Positions 1 to 8,269 are shown, numbered from the stretch's first letter. The stretch: 64,000 bases of DNA from an uncultured Desulfobulbaceae bacterium (GCA_937910875.1 CALENA010000189.1:1-64000), one strand, 5' to 3'. Numbers and translations are program-made. Notes: generated by a model from the sequence alone, not told the origin.

Positions 1-407
1 CTGCCTGCGATGCCCACCTCGGGATGTTGTTGTAGAAAGTCGGCAAGTGTTTTAACTGCATGTTTGTGTATAATTGTGTCTGGATTGAGCAGCCAAAAAA
101 AATCTGGGAGATTTGGCGTGGAGATTATTTTCTCAAGGATCTGATTGTTGCCATAGGCAAAGCCGCCATTTTTCTTCAGCGACAGAATGGACGCCCAGGC
201 ACCCCAGTCTTGCTCTTGGATTTGATGTCCAATATGTTCGACAGAGCCATCATTTGAGTTGTTATCTGCAATAATGGCCGAGAGTAAAAGATCCCCATTC
301 TCATTGTTAAATATCGATTCCAGGCAGTTAAGTGTTAGTTCTGCCGTTCTGTAATTAACAATGACGATACAGACTGATAGTTGCTTGTGCGTGTCAGGTT
401 GTTGCAT
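1..407 (-). CDS. family 2 glycosyltransferase, N-terminal part (cut by left edge)
   Basis: Reading the minus strand from an ATG at 407 gives an open frame of 135 codons to the window edge. It begins MQQPDTHKQLSVCIVIVNYR and continues with LNCLESIF, IIADNNSNDGS, NGGFAYGNNQI and FWLLNPDT. These are hallmarks of GT-A fold, family 2 transferases of the rhamnosyltransferase (WbbL-like) group: the VNY strand, the D-N-S-D nucleotide-sugar motif, and the NPD motif in place of a DXD. It probably transfers a sugar to a lipid-linked oligosaccharide at the inner face of the membrane. The start overlaps the end of the upstream ligase gene by 14 bases, which suggests translational coupling. A stop lies three codons upstream in this frame, so the start is well bounded. 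The acceptor sugar cannot be inferred. Confidence 0.85.
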   Translation of the reverse strand, partial: MQQPDTHKQLSVCIVIVNYRTAELTLNCLESIFNNENGDLLLSAIIADNNSNDGSVEHIGHQIQEQDWGAWASILSLKKNGGFAYGNNQILEKIISTPNLPDFFWLLNPDTIIHKHAVKTLADFLQQHPEVGIAG

Positions 408-1734
408 TTCCTTTCATTTGCGTATCATGATTGCTTATGTGCCAGCTGAGGAGTGCCCCTGAGATTACTATATAAATGGGGTTTGTCATCCCATTAATCA
501 GTGAATCTAGCATAAATAAAATGACAACGATGCTCAATGATGCTGGTATCGTTTTGTTGGAGACTGGAATTTCCGCATTCCTTTTGATTGCTCGGAAAAC
601 AAACCAGGGCCCTGCGAGTATAGCTGTCACGAGGGAAGCAATCCCAAGGTATCCTAGGGTGCTGAAGGTGATGAGCCACAAGGCGTCAATCATCTGTATC
701 ATTTGCTGACCAGTTTCTGGATCGATGGGCCAACCTCGGCCGTAACCTCCCCAGCCCAGGAGGGGGCGCTCCAGGGCTTTAATGCTGAACAGATCTTCCT
801 GAAAGAGCCTTATGCCAAAAGAGGCAACGCGATCCGCGTCAAAAAAATGAGATGCTATCATCTCTAAATTGAATGCGCTTATGAGCCCGGTTGAGCGAAG
901 GATAATATATCCAGGAATTGAAAGAAGTAATAAACGCAAAGGAAGCAGCATGCTAAAGGTGTTAAGCATAAAATAACTGCTCACCCCAATGATAAGGGCA
1001 ATCCACCCGCTTGCAGTTTTACAGAGTATTGTGGTTATTGCCAGTCCTGCAACGATAACGGACATGGAAATTCCGTTGATATGAGAGGACTCTTTGCTGC
1101 GCCATAACCAGAAGGCAACAGAGGTTGTTGTAGCCATCCATAAGGCCACCATAATTCCATGTTGCATAAATACGATGGGCCGGAAGCCGCCATATCTTAT
1201 GTGCTGTTCAAAGGAATGTGGAAAAAAACCATAAATCATGTTGGAAAGTTGGGGACTCATCCGTATTTCATAGAGGCATAATGGCATATACAGCAGGCCA
1301 CCAATAACAACTCCCAAGCATAAATCGCGCAGTGTCTCAGTGTTTGTAAAATAGATTCTTCCCGCTAGATAAGGGATCCCCCAGGTGAGAATTTGGGTAA
1401 AGGAAGATGAAAGGCCGTCATAGAGACCCAGTTGGTTTGACATGGATGTGGCAATGGGGCACAAACACCACAGGATCATGGGGAGGTCGTAAAGTCTCCA
1501 ATGGAACGAAGCTGCCTGGCGTTGTCCAGAGAGTCGTCCTGCCAGAAGTAGTCCCACGGCAATGGCAGTGCTTTTTGAATAGATCGGAAGACCCGGCAAG
1601 TCGTAGCCGGTCATGGGTAGAAAGAGCCAACCACCAATAACGGAGAAGAGAACTGCACGGTGAGGTTTGAGTGTGAAGAAGAAGAATATTGAGATGGGGA
1701 TCCACCCGAAAAGCATTAAGGGGATTGTAAGCAT
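394..1734 (-). CDS. O-antigen ligase/polymerase-like membrane protein
   Basis: A 446-residue protein with roughly ten or more hydrophobic segments and a long periplasmic-type loop in the second half, around residues 290-350 (DADRVASFGIRLFQEDLF, LLGWGGYGRGWP). This is the layout of the Wzy/WaaL O-antigen ligase superfamily. Such proteins polymerise or ligate lipid-linked glycans at the periplasmic face. Position inside an exosortase-linked operon, directly after a flippase (15-base gap) and overlapping a glycosyltransferase, supports that role. An AAGGAA ribosome site lies about 7 bases before the ATG. Whether it acts as polymerase (Wzy) or as ligase cannot be decided from sequence alone, so no symbol is given. 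Confidence 0.75.
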   Translation of the reverse strand: MLTIPLMLFGWIPISIFFFFTLKPHRAVLFSVIGGWLFLPMTGYDLPGLPIYSKSTAIAVGLLLAGRLSGQRQAASFHWRLYDLPMILWCLCPIATSMSNQLGLYDGLSSSFTQILTWGIPYLAGRIYFTNTETLRDLCLGVVIGGLLYMPLCLYEIRMSPQLSNMIYGFFPHSFEQHIRYGGFRPIVFMQHGIMVALWMATTTSVAFWLWRSKESSHINGISMSVIVAGLAITTILCKTASGWIALIIGVSSYFMLNTFSMLLPLRLLLLSIPGYIILRSTGLISAFNLEMIASHFFDADRVASFGIRLFQEDLFSIKALERPLLGWGGYGRGWPIDPETGQQMIQMIDALWLITFSTLGYLGIASLVTAILAGPWFVFRAIKRNAEIPVSNKTIPASLSIVVILFMLDSLINGMTNPIYIVISGALLSWHISNHDTQMKGNATT

Positions 1735-1749
1735 TCTGTTTCCTTCTGG

Positions 1750-3111
1750 CTATAGTTGCGAAGAGTATAGATCTGCACCTGGGAGGCCAAGACCGGTCAA
1801 GTGTCTGAAGGAGATGAGGCAGCCTATAACAGCCAGAAGGATAAGCGTTGCATATAAATCTTGTTGTGTGCTTGAAAGCTGCTCTTTTTTGAGCCCGTAT
1901 AGTGTCATGAGATAGGCTGGGACGTCGTTGGTGGTGATAGCGAGTATTGCCCCGAAGTATCCGCCAATTTTGAAAAAAAGAGGCAGGCATATGACCATGT
2001 ATATAAATTTAAGTAAATTGGCCAAGGCGGAAAATTTGGGTTTGCCTATGGCATAAAGGGCCCGGTCGATTGTGCTGTGCAGTAAAAATGGCCATATACC
2101 GAGTGCCAGTAAAGGTAGCATCCATCCAGCCATTTTATATCGGTCATCATACAATGTAATGATGAGTAAATCTCCAAAGCTTGCCATAAGTGCGACAATT
2201 GCGATCAGTGGAAGCAGTAAAAATTTTCTTTTGTCTAAAATATTCCGTCGTAATTCGCAGCGTGTAAGATGTGAGTACTGCGCAATCAGTGGGTAAAGAA
2301 CTTTACTGGATAACTGGGTGGTTATCTGTTTTGGGATTTCTGCAAAGATGATGGCTATATTGTATACGCCAAAGAGGGCAAAGGGGAAAAGTTTGCCTAA
2401 AATAAATTTGTCGGCTTGACTCGCTGAAAACATCATGGCTGTGGAAACGAAAATCCATTTGCCGAAGTTAAACAATTCGCTGGCTGCTGCTTTGTTGAAT
2501 AAGAAACGATTGCGATGTGTTGTGTCGAGAAAATGGCTCCACAATGTCTTGATTGAGCTGGAAATTAGTCCGCCACAGATGAGTGCCCATATGTTCTGGT
2601 ATTGATAGGCAAGCCCAATCATGACGACGAGACCAATGGCTTGGGTCGTTAATTCCATGATGGTTAATTTCCCAAAGCGGAGACTCTTGTTCAGAGTAAA
2701 AATTGATGTAGCATTAAATCCAGCAATGAGGCTACTGAGCCCAATGACGGGAATGATCTTGCTTAAGATGGGTTCTTGGTAGAAGAGTGCCAGGGGGGGG
2801 GCTATCATAAAGGTTAAAAGCCAGATGATGAACCCTCTTATAATTTGTACTGTCCAGGCAGTATTGAGAAAAACAGGGTCTGTGCCGTGTTTGCTCTGGA
2901 TAATTGCGGGGCCTACGCCAACGTCTGAAAAGAGATTGAGCCCGATGATAAAGACCTGTGCCAGGGCCATGACTCCGAAGAGTTCAGGTACCAGGAGCCG
3001 AGTTAAAATCAGATTGCCGGCCAGCCGAGTGAGTTGCGAGAAACCATAGGCCGATATGACGATGGCTGCGCCTTGGTATGCTTTTGTGCCTGACAGGCGT
3101 TTGGTGTCCAC
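1750..3111 (-). CDS. polysaccharide flippase (Wzx/PST family)
   Basis: A 453-residue polytopic protein with about twelve to fourteen predicted membrane segments. The N-terminal region (YGFSQLTRLAGNLILTRLL, then PELFGVMALAQ) matches the first two helices of the polysaccharide transporter branch of the MOP superfamily. These proteins flip undecaprenyl-linked oligosaccharide repeat units across the inner membrane. The frame opens with GTG at 3111, and no strong ribosome site is visible. It lies 34 bases after the WecG-like gene and 15 bases before the ligase-like gene, so it belongs to the same minus-strand transcript. Length is normal for the family (about 430-490 residues). Confidence 0.82.
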   Translation of the reverse strand: MDTKRLSGTKAYQGAAIVISAYGFSQLTRLAGNLILTRLLVPELFGVMALAQVFIIGLNLFSDVGVGPAIIQSKHGTDPVFLNTAWTVQIIRGFIIWLLTFMIAPPLALFYQEPILSKIIPVIGLSSLIAGFNATSIFTLNKSLRFGKLTIMELTTQAIGLVVMIGLAYQYQNIWALICGGLISSSIKTLWSHFLDTTHRNRFLFNKAAASELFNFGKWIFVSTAMMFSASQADKFILGKLFPFALFGVYNIAIIFAEIPKQITTQLSSKVLYPLIAQYSHLTRCELRRNILDKRKFLLLPLIAIVALMASFGDLLIITLYDDRYKMAGWMLPLLALGIWPFLLHSTIDRALYAIGKPKFSALANLLKFIYMVICLPLFFKIGGYFGAILAITTNDVPAYLMTLYGLKKEQLSSTQQDLYATLILLAVIGCLISFRHLTGLGLPGADLYSSQL

Positions 3112-3145
3112 AATAGGTATGAGTCGCCTTGGGTTTGAATGCGGT

Positions 3146-4288
3146 TCAGTGGAGTGAGTTGTGCTTGGGGCCCAGCAGTGTATGAATCTGATGCAGGTTG
3201 TTGTTAATATCCTCGTGGTTGATTGTTCGCCCAGTATGATTTTGGTATTTTTCCAGTATTAACAGCAGGCCCGCGACGGCACCATCTATAAATTCAGTTT
3301 GTTTGTAGCTGAATACTACGTTCTTTTTTGTCGTTGCAAGAGTCATGAGGATCTCTTCCAGCTTGGAATCGTTAGTTCGGCGCAGATTTCTGCCAAAGGA
3401 AACCCGGAATTCTTGTATGTCCTCAGATGATGTAGTTGCTGTGTCGGCAGGACGGATTCTGGTTTGCTTCTCTTGTGACAGGTAGTAGCGCCAGAATGAA
3501 AAACGGGCGATGAGGGTACGGAGAAGAATTAGGCCATCGGAGGCATATCTGACAAAGAGTTGAGGCTCCTGGAGGATACGCCACGCCCATTCCAGACCGA
3601 TTTTTTGTGTGAGCTGAGGAGCTCGACGGACTGTACCTGCGAGAAAATTGATAGTGGCCCCCAAGTGACTGATGATCTTGACCTCAAGTCGATCACGGTT
3701 CCGTTCTATCCATTGTGTACCCTTCTTGGCCCCGAGAGCGACGAGAAGGATATCCGGTTTTGTTTTGTTAATGGCGGCAATAATCGTATCAGTGCTCATT
3801 TCCTCAACAGTGCCGAAGCCTGGATTAAGAGCACCGACAGCATGGAGCCCCCCTTGGTCTTTGTTGATTTGCTTGAGGGCCTGTTCAGCTGCGTCACTTT
3901 CACCGCCAAACAAAAAGATAGAGAGTTTTGTGTCTGCGGTTTTGTCCTGGTGGAGTTCCTGGATCAGGGTTGAGCCGGCAACAGTCTCTGTCATAGGATA
4001 GCCGAGGAGTCTGGCCAGCCACAGGAGTGGCTTGCCGTCCAGGGTCACAATGTCGCTGTTGATGATGGCTGCGCGAAAGGCGGGGTCTTTGAACGACTGG
4101 ACCACCCAGTTGACATTGATGGTGGAAAGGACTGTGTTGTAGGGTAGTTTTGCCTTTTTGTGCAGAAGTTGTTTCGTGCCCTCAAGGGTAAGATTGTCCA
4201 CGGGTAGGCCAAACAGGCACCAGACATCCCGTTGGAGGTCCTGCTTGATCCGATCGTGCTCCGCATTGCAGGCCGGTTCTTTGATCAT
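3146..4288 (-). CDS. WecG/TagA/CpsF glycosyltransferase with STAS-like C-terminal extension
   Basis: Residues about 25-265 match the WecG/TagA/CpsF (GT26) family: FGLPVDNLTLEG, NVNWVVQSFKDPAFRAAI, SDIVTLDGKPLLWLARLLG, FLFGG, LNPGFG, and LLVALGAKKGTQWIERN. These enzymes add the second sugar to an undecaprenyl-diphospho-sugar. The family normally ends near residue 240-260. Here about 100 further residues end in a segment (VSFGRNLRRTNDSKLEEIL to GAVAGLLLILEKYQNHTGR) that resembles a STAS fold, with a helix following an F-IDGAVAGLL stretch. The STAS assignment is inference from pattern only. The gene starts at an ATGA overlap with the upstream sugar transferase, and a GGGGCGG ribosome site precedes it. 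Confidence 0.82.
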   Translation of the reverse strand: MIKEPACNAEHDRIKQDLQRDVWCLFGLPVDNLTLEGTKQLLHKKAKLPYNTVLSTINVNWVVQSFKDPAFRAAIINSDIVTLDGKPLLWLARLLGYPMTETVAGSTLIQELHQDKTADTKLSIFLFGGESDAAEQALKQINKDQGGLHAVGALNPGFGTVEEMSTDTIIAAINKTKPDILLVALGAKKGTQWIERNRDRLEVKIISHLGATINFLAGTVRRAPQLTQKIGLEWAWRILQEPQLFVRYASDGLILLRTLIARFSFWRYYLSQEKQTRIRPADTATTSSEDIQEFRVSFGRNLRRTNDSKLEEILMTLATTKKNVVFSYKQTEFIDGAVAGLLLILEKYQNHTGRTINHEDINNNLHQIHTLLGPKHNSLH

Positions 4289-5697
4289 ACCGCCCCTTTT
4301 GAGAACAAAACCGCCGGTATGGTTTTAAATAGAATTTTCATGTCCAGCCAGAGGGACCAGTGCTCAATATATTCCAGGTCCAACTCAAGCCATTTTGTGA
4401 AAGGAAGATTGCTTCTGCCCGAGATCTGCCAGATACAGGTAAGTCCCGGTTTGACGCTGAAACGTTTGCGCTGGATGCCCTTGTCGAAAAGGTCTACATC
4501 CCGAATGGACATGGGGCGGGGCCCCACCAGACTCATATCACCGGAGATGACATTAAACAGTTGAGGGAGTTCGTCCAGGCTGGTTCTGCGGATGAATTTG
4601 CCTACCCGTGTCACCCGGGGATCATCGGTTATTTTAAAGATCGGGCCTTCTGCTTCGTTGAGGTGTTCAATTTCTTTCAGGCGATCTTCAGCATCATGGT
4701 ACATGGAACGAAATTTGAACATTGGAAAGAGGTGTTTGCGCAGGCCGACCCGTTGCTGGACAAACAGGACTGACCCTGGCGAGTCCAGTCTGATGGCTAT
4801 GGCCGTCAGAGCCATCAGGGGCAGAAACAATGGTGTGGCCAGCAGAATCAGTGAAAGATCAATGATTCGTTTGATGAAAAGTTGGGCATCGTCCTGAGCC
4901 ACCGGCTCCATGGCCAGTAGAGGGGTGTGGCCAACCTGGGTCAAAGTGACTCGGGCGGTCTGGACCCTGAAAAGGTCGGCCATGAAACGGAGTTTGATTC
5001 CCTCTTCTTCACAGGCAAGGGCAATGGGTTCGGCGTCTTGTAGGAGAGAGCGCGGAATGGCAACGATGACCTCGTCAATGACATGATCTTTCAGACAGGC
5101 ACTGATTGTTTCCACCGTACCGATAACAGGTATGCCATTTATGTCGCTACCGACTCGGGTTGGATCCGGGTCTAAATGCCCGACAATGGTGATGCCCCAT
5201 TCACTTTGTTTCAGCAGGTCATGGACGACCTCTTTGGCGCGCTCGCCGGTACCGACAATGAGCAGACGCAGAGCATTGGTATTGTCTCTCGTGGTTTTTT
5301 TGAAATAGGTGAGTGACCAGAGTCGGATAAGAAACAGGCAGATAAATTCGAAGAGGGCAAAGGCCAGGATCACCAAGCGGCTGATGTAGTCAATTTTTAG
5401 AAAAAAGAGAATGCCAAGGAGCAGGCCAAAGGCCAAGCCAAGCGCGCGGAAAATGGCCCAGGCGTATCGCCCTGTTGTCATGTCTCGAGGGCTGTTGTAG
5501 GCACCGCTGTATGACAAGAAGCTGACGATAAACGTCAACTGCAGGGGGACAAGAAAGAGATGTTCGAAGATGTTGATCGGCTTGTCGTTGCGAAAGATAG
5601 TTCCCAGCCATATGGCCAGAAAAAATGCCAAAATGGTCAGGCAGATGTCTAACGTAAAAACGATGCGATCAAGTTCTTTGCTTCTGTTGTCGTACAT
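4285..5697 (-). CDS. undecaprenyl-phosphate sugar phosphotransferase (exopolysaccharide initiating enzyme)
   Basis: This 470-residue protein should transfer a sugar-1-phosphate onto undecaprenyl phosphate, the first membrane step of polysaccharide assembly. Four hydrophobic segments fill residues 1-125. A Rossmann-like domain (LLIVGTGERAKEVVHDL, about residue 145) follows. The catalytic bacterial sugar-transferase domain begins near residue 268 with KRIIDLSLILLATPLFLPL, then VLFVQQRVG, MFKFRSM, RRTSLDELPQLFNV and GDMSLVGPRPM. All conserved blocks are intact, and the length fits the WbaP/EpsE-like polyprenyl glycosylphosphotransferase group. The last four bases are shared with the next gene. 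The sugar (glucose, galactose or other) is not predictable here. Confidence 0.9.
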   Translation of the reverse strand: MYDNRSKELDRIVFTLDICLTILAFFLAIWLGTIFRNDKPINIFEHLFLVPLQLTFIVSFLSYSGAYNSPRDMTTGRYAWAIFRALGLAFGLLLGILFFLKIDYISRLVILAFALFEFICLFLIRLWSLTYFKKTTRDNTNALRLLIVGTGERAKEVVHDLLKQSEWGITIVGHLDPDPTRVGSDINGIPVIGTVETISACLKDHVIDEVIVAIPRSLLQDAEPIALACEEEGIKLRFMADLFRVQTARVTLTQVGHTPLLAMEPVAQDDAQLFIKRIIDLSLILLATPLFLPLMALTAIAIRLDSPGSVLFVQQRVGLRKHLFPMFKFRSMYHDAEDRLKEIEHLNEAEGPIFKITDDPRVTRVGKFIRRTSLDELPQLFNVISGDMSLVGPRPMSIRDVDLFDKGIQRKRFSVKPGLTCIWQISGRSNLPFTKWLELDLEYIEHWSLWLDMKILFKTIPAVLFSKGAV

Positions 5698-5799
5698 GAA
5701 AGAGTGGTTTAGGTGTGTTGCATGGTTAACTTGAAATTCATGACCTTGGGTTTGAGGCTGTCATGTTCTGTCACTCTGTGAGAGAGTGAAAACTGAATC

Positions 5800-6456
5800 T
5801 TATCTGGCGATATTATTTTTTATGAAACCCGTGTAGTGGGGCCAGAATGCCTTGATGAAATCAAGACCGGTCGTTTTGGCCTGATCACGTTCCGTATTGG
5901 AAAAGGGGACTGAGACCCGTACAAAGGCATGCTGCTGATTGTTTTGTCCTAGTTTGTTGAGCAGCGTTGCGATTTTGATTTGGAAAAGGTGGGGTGAGCT
6001 TTTGTGGCCCGCCTGATACCAGTACAAGATCAGCTCTTTTCTTTCTCCAAGGGTTGCGACTAATTCCGCATAATGGAGGGTGTCGTCTCCAATGGTCAGT
6101 TCGTGTATGGTCGGTTTGTCAATGGTCCAGCCCTGGCTTGGAAAACAGACCAGGGGGGAGTGTGCGGCCGTCAGTTTGTCGATGGTGTAATAATGACCGA
6201 TATAGAGGGCTGCCTGTTGTTGTTCTTTGGTGTAATTAGTGAAGACAAAGTCGTCCAGAGCCAGCATTTCGTAAATGCCTTTTTCCAGGGGGACTTCTAT
6301 GCCTGCCCGGTATCCCTCGATGTTTTGCAGGGAATCTTTCAGGGGCAGTCCATTGACGCCGCTGCCCTGGAGCACAGCACTCTTATAGGCAAGAAGGCAG
6401 GTCCCGAGCAGGATCAAGACTAATAAGAGCCACTTGTTATCTTTTTTGTTTCCCAA
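5800..6456 (-). CDS. EpsI-like exosortase-associated protein
   Basis: A 218-residue protein with one N-terminal membrane anchor (KWLLLVLILLGTCLLAYKSA) and an extracytoplasmic domain. It carries VFTNYTKEQQQAALYIGHYY, a CFPSQGW block and the ELILYWYQ strand, which are typical of EpsI domains found beside or fused to exosortases. The cysteine in CFPSQGW is the conserved one. The frame stays open far upstream, but there it reads the exosortase DNA in another frame. The best start is TTG at 6456, preceded at 10 bases by AAGGA and overlapping the exosortase end by 37 bases. EpsI is needed for exopolysaccharide production in some systems, but its biochemistry is not established. Confidence 0.75.
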   Translation of the reverse strand: MGNKKDNKWLLLVLILLGTCLLAYKSAVLQGSGVNGLPLKDSLQNIEGYRAGIEVPLEKGIYEMLALDDFVFTNYTKEQQQAALYIGHYYTIDKLTAAHSPLVCFPSQGWTIDKPTIHELTIGDDTLHYAELVATLGERKELILYWYQAGHKSSPHLFQIKIATLLNKLGQNNQQHAFVRVSVPFSNTERDQAKTTGLDFIKAFWPHYTGFIKNNIAR

Positions 6457-7265
6457 CGTTCCAGAATCCTTTGCAAGAGGAAGAGTATTAACAGGGCGAT
6501 ACCAAAGATGACCAGGCCCATGATGGTGTGTACGGTGCCGGTGGTCCAGTCGAGCCGGAAATAATGAAAGACCAGAACCAGGGTGAGAACGCGAATGACA
6601 TTGACAAGAAAAGCCACCGGAATACTGAGGAGGACCAAGGTGACCTTGGAGAATGTCTTTTGCAGAGTAAAGTAGCCGAAGATCAGGCTCAGGGTAGTAA
6701 TACTGATGATGTATCGCATCCCGCTGCAAGCCTCGATCACCTGGAAGGTCTTGGTTGGGATATGGATAATATTGCCTTCCCTAAAAACGGGTATATTCAG
6801 CAGTTGAATAATGAATCCGCTGGTCTCTGAAACCTTGAGTTGCAGAGGGACGGTAATGGCGGAATAGATCTGGTTGGGGATGGGGATGAGCAGGATCAGC
6901 AGGATGATGGGCATGGCCAGTTTTTTGAGGACATCGAGGCCGAAAAAATAGACCAGGATGCTGAGCAGAGTTGTGATCAGGGCAAGGCTGTTCAGGGAAG
7001 TACTGATCAGCAGGAGACCAGCGAAGTAGATAATGCTTGCCAGGGCTACAAGAGGGGCGCAGAGGGAGATATTGCCTTGTGTGATGGGGAGCTCGTCGCG
7101 TTTGAGCCAGACCATGTAAAAGATAATGGGGATGGTCAGGAAGGCGTGAGAGTACTCTTCCAAGTGGTACCAGAGGATGGACAACTCCCGCAGGGCCGGG
7201 ATGTAAGCGATGACAAACAATCCCAGGGTGAGAGCGAGTGGGATGTGTATGTTTAATTTTTTCAT
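6420..7265 (-). CDS. exosortase (archaeo/exosortase family transpeptidase)
   Basis: A 281-residue protein made almost wholly of membrane helices (about eight). The catalytic triad of the family is visible: Cys180 in EACSGMRY, Arg225 in NVIRV and His246 in VHTIMG. Exosortases cleave PEP-CTERM-like tails from secreted proteins and are usually encoded with exopolysaccharide genes, as here. It is the first gene of the minus-strand operon and overlaps the EpsI-like gene. No obvious Shine-Dalgarno sequence precedes the ATG. No protein with a PEP-CTERM-type tail is encoded in this window, so its substrates must lie elsewhere. The subfamily letter cannot be assigned by eye. Confidence 0.9.
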   Translation of the reverse strand: MKKLNIHIPLALTLGLFVIAYIPALRELSILWYHLEEYSHAFLTIPIIFYMVWLKRDELPITQGNISLCAPLVALASIIYFAGLLLISTSLNSLALITTLLSILVYFFGLDVLKKLAMPIILLILLIPIPNQIYSAITVPLQLKVSETSGFIIQLLNIPVFREGNIIHIPTKTFQVIEACSGMRYIISITTLSLIFGYFTLQKTFSKVTLVLLSIPVAFLVNVIRVLTLVLVFHYFRLDWTTGTVHTIMGLVIFGIALLILFLLQRILERWETKKITSGSY

Positions 7266-7597
7266 AGTGGGACGTGATTTCTGGGTCTTATTGAACTTCT
7301 TTGCTAATTCTTATCATAATTCAGGAGCTTCTGAAAGGTGAATGGTCGAAAAAGATCGCTTGGGTTGCATTTAGTGGTTTCTGAGGAGATGCCTGTTATT
7401 TGGGCTGCGTTGGCAGAAAAAGAAGATTGCGACCTTGATTATCAAATCTCAGGGAATATAATTAAACACAGAAAGAATGGTCTTCCATAAAGAGTGTCCC
7501 GTGGCTCTTCTGGCGGCCAGGTCTTTTGCCGTGTGTGCCTTTGGGTGCTCAGGGGCGATGGCGTTGGCCATGGCCGAAACTCAAACGGAGGAACTGT
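7266..7597. other. 332-bp divergent intergenic region
   Basis: This spacer separates the minus-strand exosortase operon from the plus-strand hibernation-factor gene. It holds the plus-strand promoter listed at 7435-7462 and a long untranslated leader ending in a GGAGG ribosome site. The open frame that continues upstream of 7598 has a biased, shadow-like composition and is not considered coding. I see no convincing promoter for the exosortase operon. Confidence 0.5.
7435..7462 (+). promoter_or_regulatory. sigma-70-type promoter for the hpf/cold-shock gene
   Basis: TTGATT at 7435-7440 and a perfect TATAAT at 7457-7462 are separated by 16 bases. Transcription would start near 7470, about 128 bases before the ATG at 7598, leaving a sizeable leader. 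The call is from consensus only. Confidence 0.6.
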
Positions 7598-8131
7598 ATG
7601 GAATTAAAGGTTGAAGCCCGGAATGTGGAATTGCGAAAAGGCTGGCAGGAAAAGATCGAGGAAGAGAGAGAAAAGTTGGTTCGCCATTATGCCAATTTTG
7701 TCCTTCATCTCCGGGTCTCCATCGAGGGGACGACACATCACAAGGAAGGGGGGTTTGAGGTGAAACTGGTTGCTTCAGTGCCCAGTGATACGGTTGTGGT
7801 TTCACGAAAAGGAGAAAGTGTTCGGCCTCTTCTGGTGGAGGCCTTTGATGTGCTGGCGCTGCAGCTTAAGGAACAGCAGCGCAAAAAAAGAAAGGCCCAG
7901 AAGTTGGGTGGTGCCGTGGTTGATACCAGCAATACGGGAGTGATCCGCAAGCTCTCGCCTTTTGAGTCGTACGGTTTTATCGGTACCCTGGATCAGCGTG
8001 AGATCTATTTTCACGAGAATGCCCTCAAGGATGTGGCCATGGAGCAGCTGGCCGAGGGCGATGAGGTGACCTATGGCGAGACCGTTGGTGATAATGGTCC
8101 GCAGGCCTCCTGGGTGCGTGTTGCCCGGTAG
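7598..8131 (+). CDS. HPF/RaiA-type ribosome hibernation domain fused to a cold-shock domain
   Basis: A 177-residue protein. Residues 1-100 have the S30AE/HPF pattern (MELKVEARNVELRKGWQEKI, then FVLHLRVSIEG, FEVKLVASVPSDTVVVSRKGESV, LLVEAFDVLALQLK), the fold that binds the 30S subunit in idle ribosomes. A basic linker (KKRKAQK) leads to a cold-shock domain at about residues 115-177: GVIRKLSPFESYGFIGT, then REIYFHENAL and GDEVTYGE. The domain keeps the RNP1-like G-F-I and RNP2-like Y-F-H nucleic-acid-binding aromatics. The start is set by GGAGG seven bases before the ATG. It stands alone between a promoter and a terminator. A role in stress or stationary-phase ribosome handling is inferred from the domains. 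Confidence 0.85.
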   Translation: MELKVEARNVELRKGWQEKIEEEREKLVRHYANFVLHLRVSIEGTTHHKEGGFEVKLVASVPSDTVVVSRKGESVRPLLVEAFDVLALQLKEQQRKKRKAQKLGGAVVDTSNTGVIRKLSPFESYGFIGTLDQREIYFHENALKDVAMEQLAEGDEVTYGETVGDNGPQASWVRVAR

Positions 8132-8161
8132 CCGTTTCGGTCGTTGTTGATCGTTTATTAT

Positions 8162-8213
8162 AAAAAGGGCCCGATTTGGCGTAGTGCTGAGTCGGGCCCT
8201 TTTTTGTTTTTTT
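8162..8213 (+). terminator. intrinsic terminator after the hpf/cold-shock gene
   Basis: A perfect 13-bp stem pairs 8162-8174 with 8192-8204, its core being GGGCCCGA against TCGGGCCC. A T-rich run continues to 8213. It sits 30 bases after the stop and can also work in reverse because of the A-run on the other arm. Confidence 0.9.
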
Positions 8214-8269
8214 GTCGTTCTTTGTTCTCCTTGCCATGAGGTCTGGCCAATGGTACATTTTCAGCCTTG

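Noticed and set aside
60-257. Plus-strand open frame at the left edge
   Set aside because: It is antisense to a clear glycosyltransferase reading frame on the minus strand.
6457-6729. Upstream extension of the EpsI-like frame (extra 91 residues), suggesting a fusion or frameshift
   Set aside because: The extension reads exosortase DNA in another frame and has shadow composition (His/Pro/Ser rich). The exosortase is intact through its own stop.
7411-7434. Sigma-54 type site (TTGGCAG ... ATTGC)
   Set aside because: The GG to GC spacing is 15 bases instead of the required 10.
7526-7597. N-terminal extension of the hpf/cold-shock protein
   Set aside because: These 24 codons are Arg/Trp/Pro rich and unlike HPF. 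The ATG at 7598 has a perfect ribosome site and the family start.
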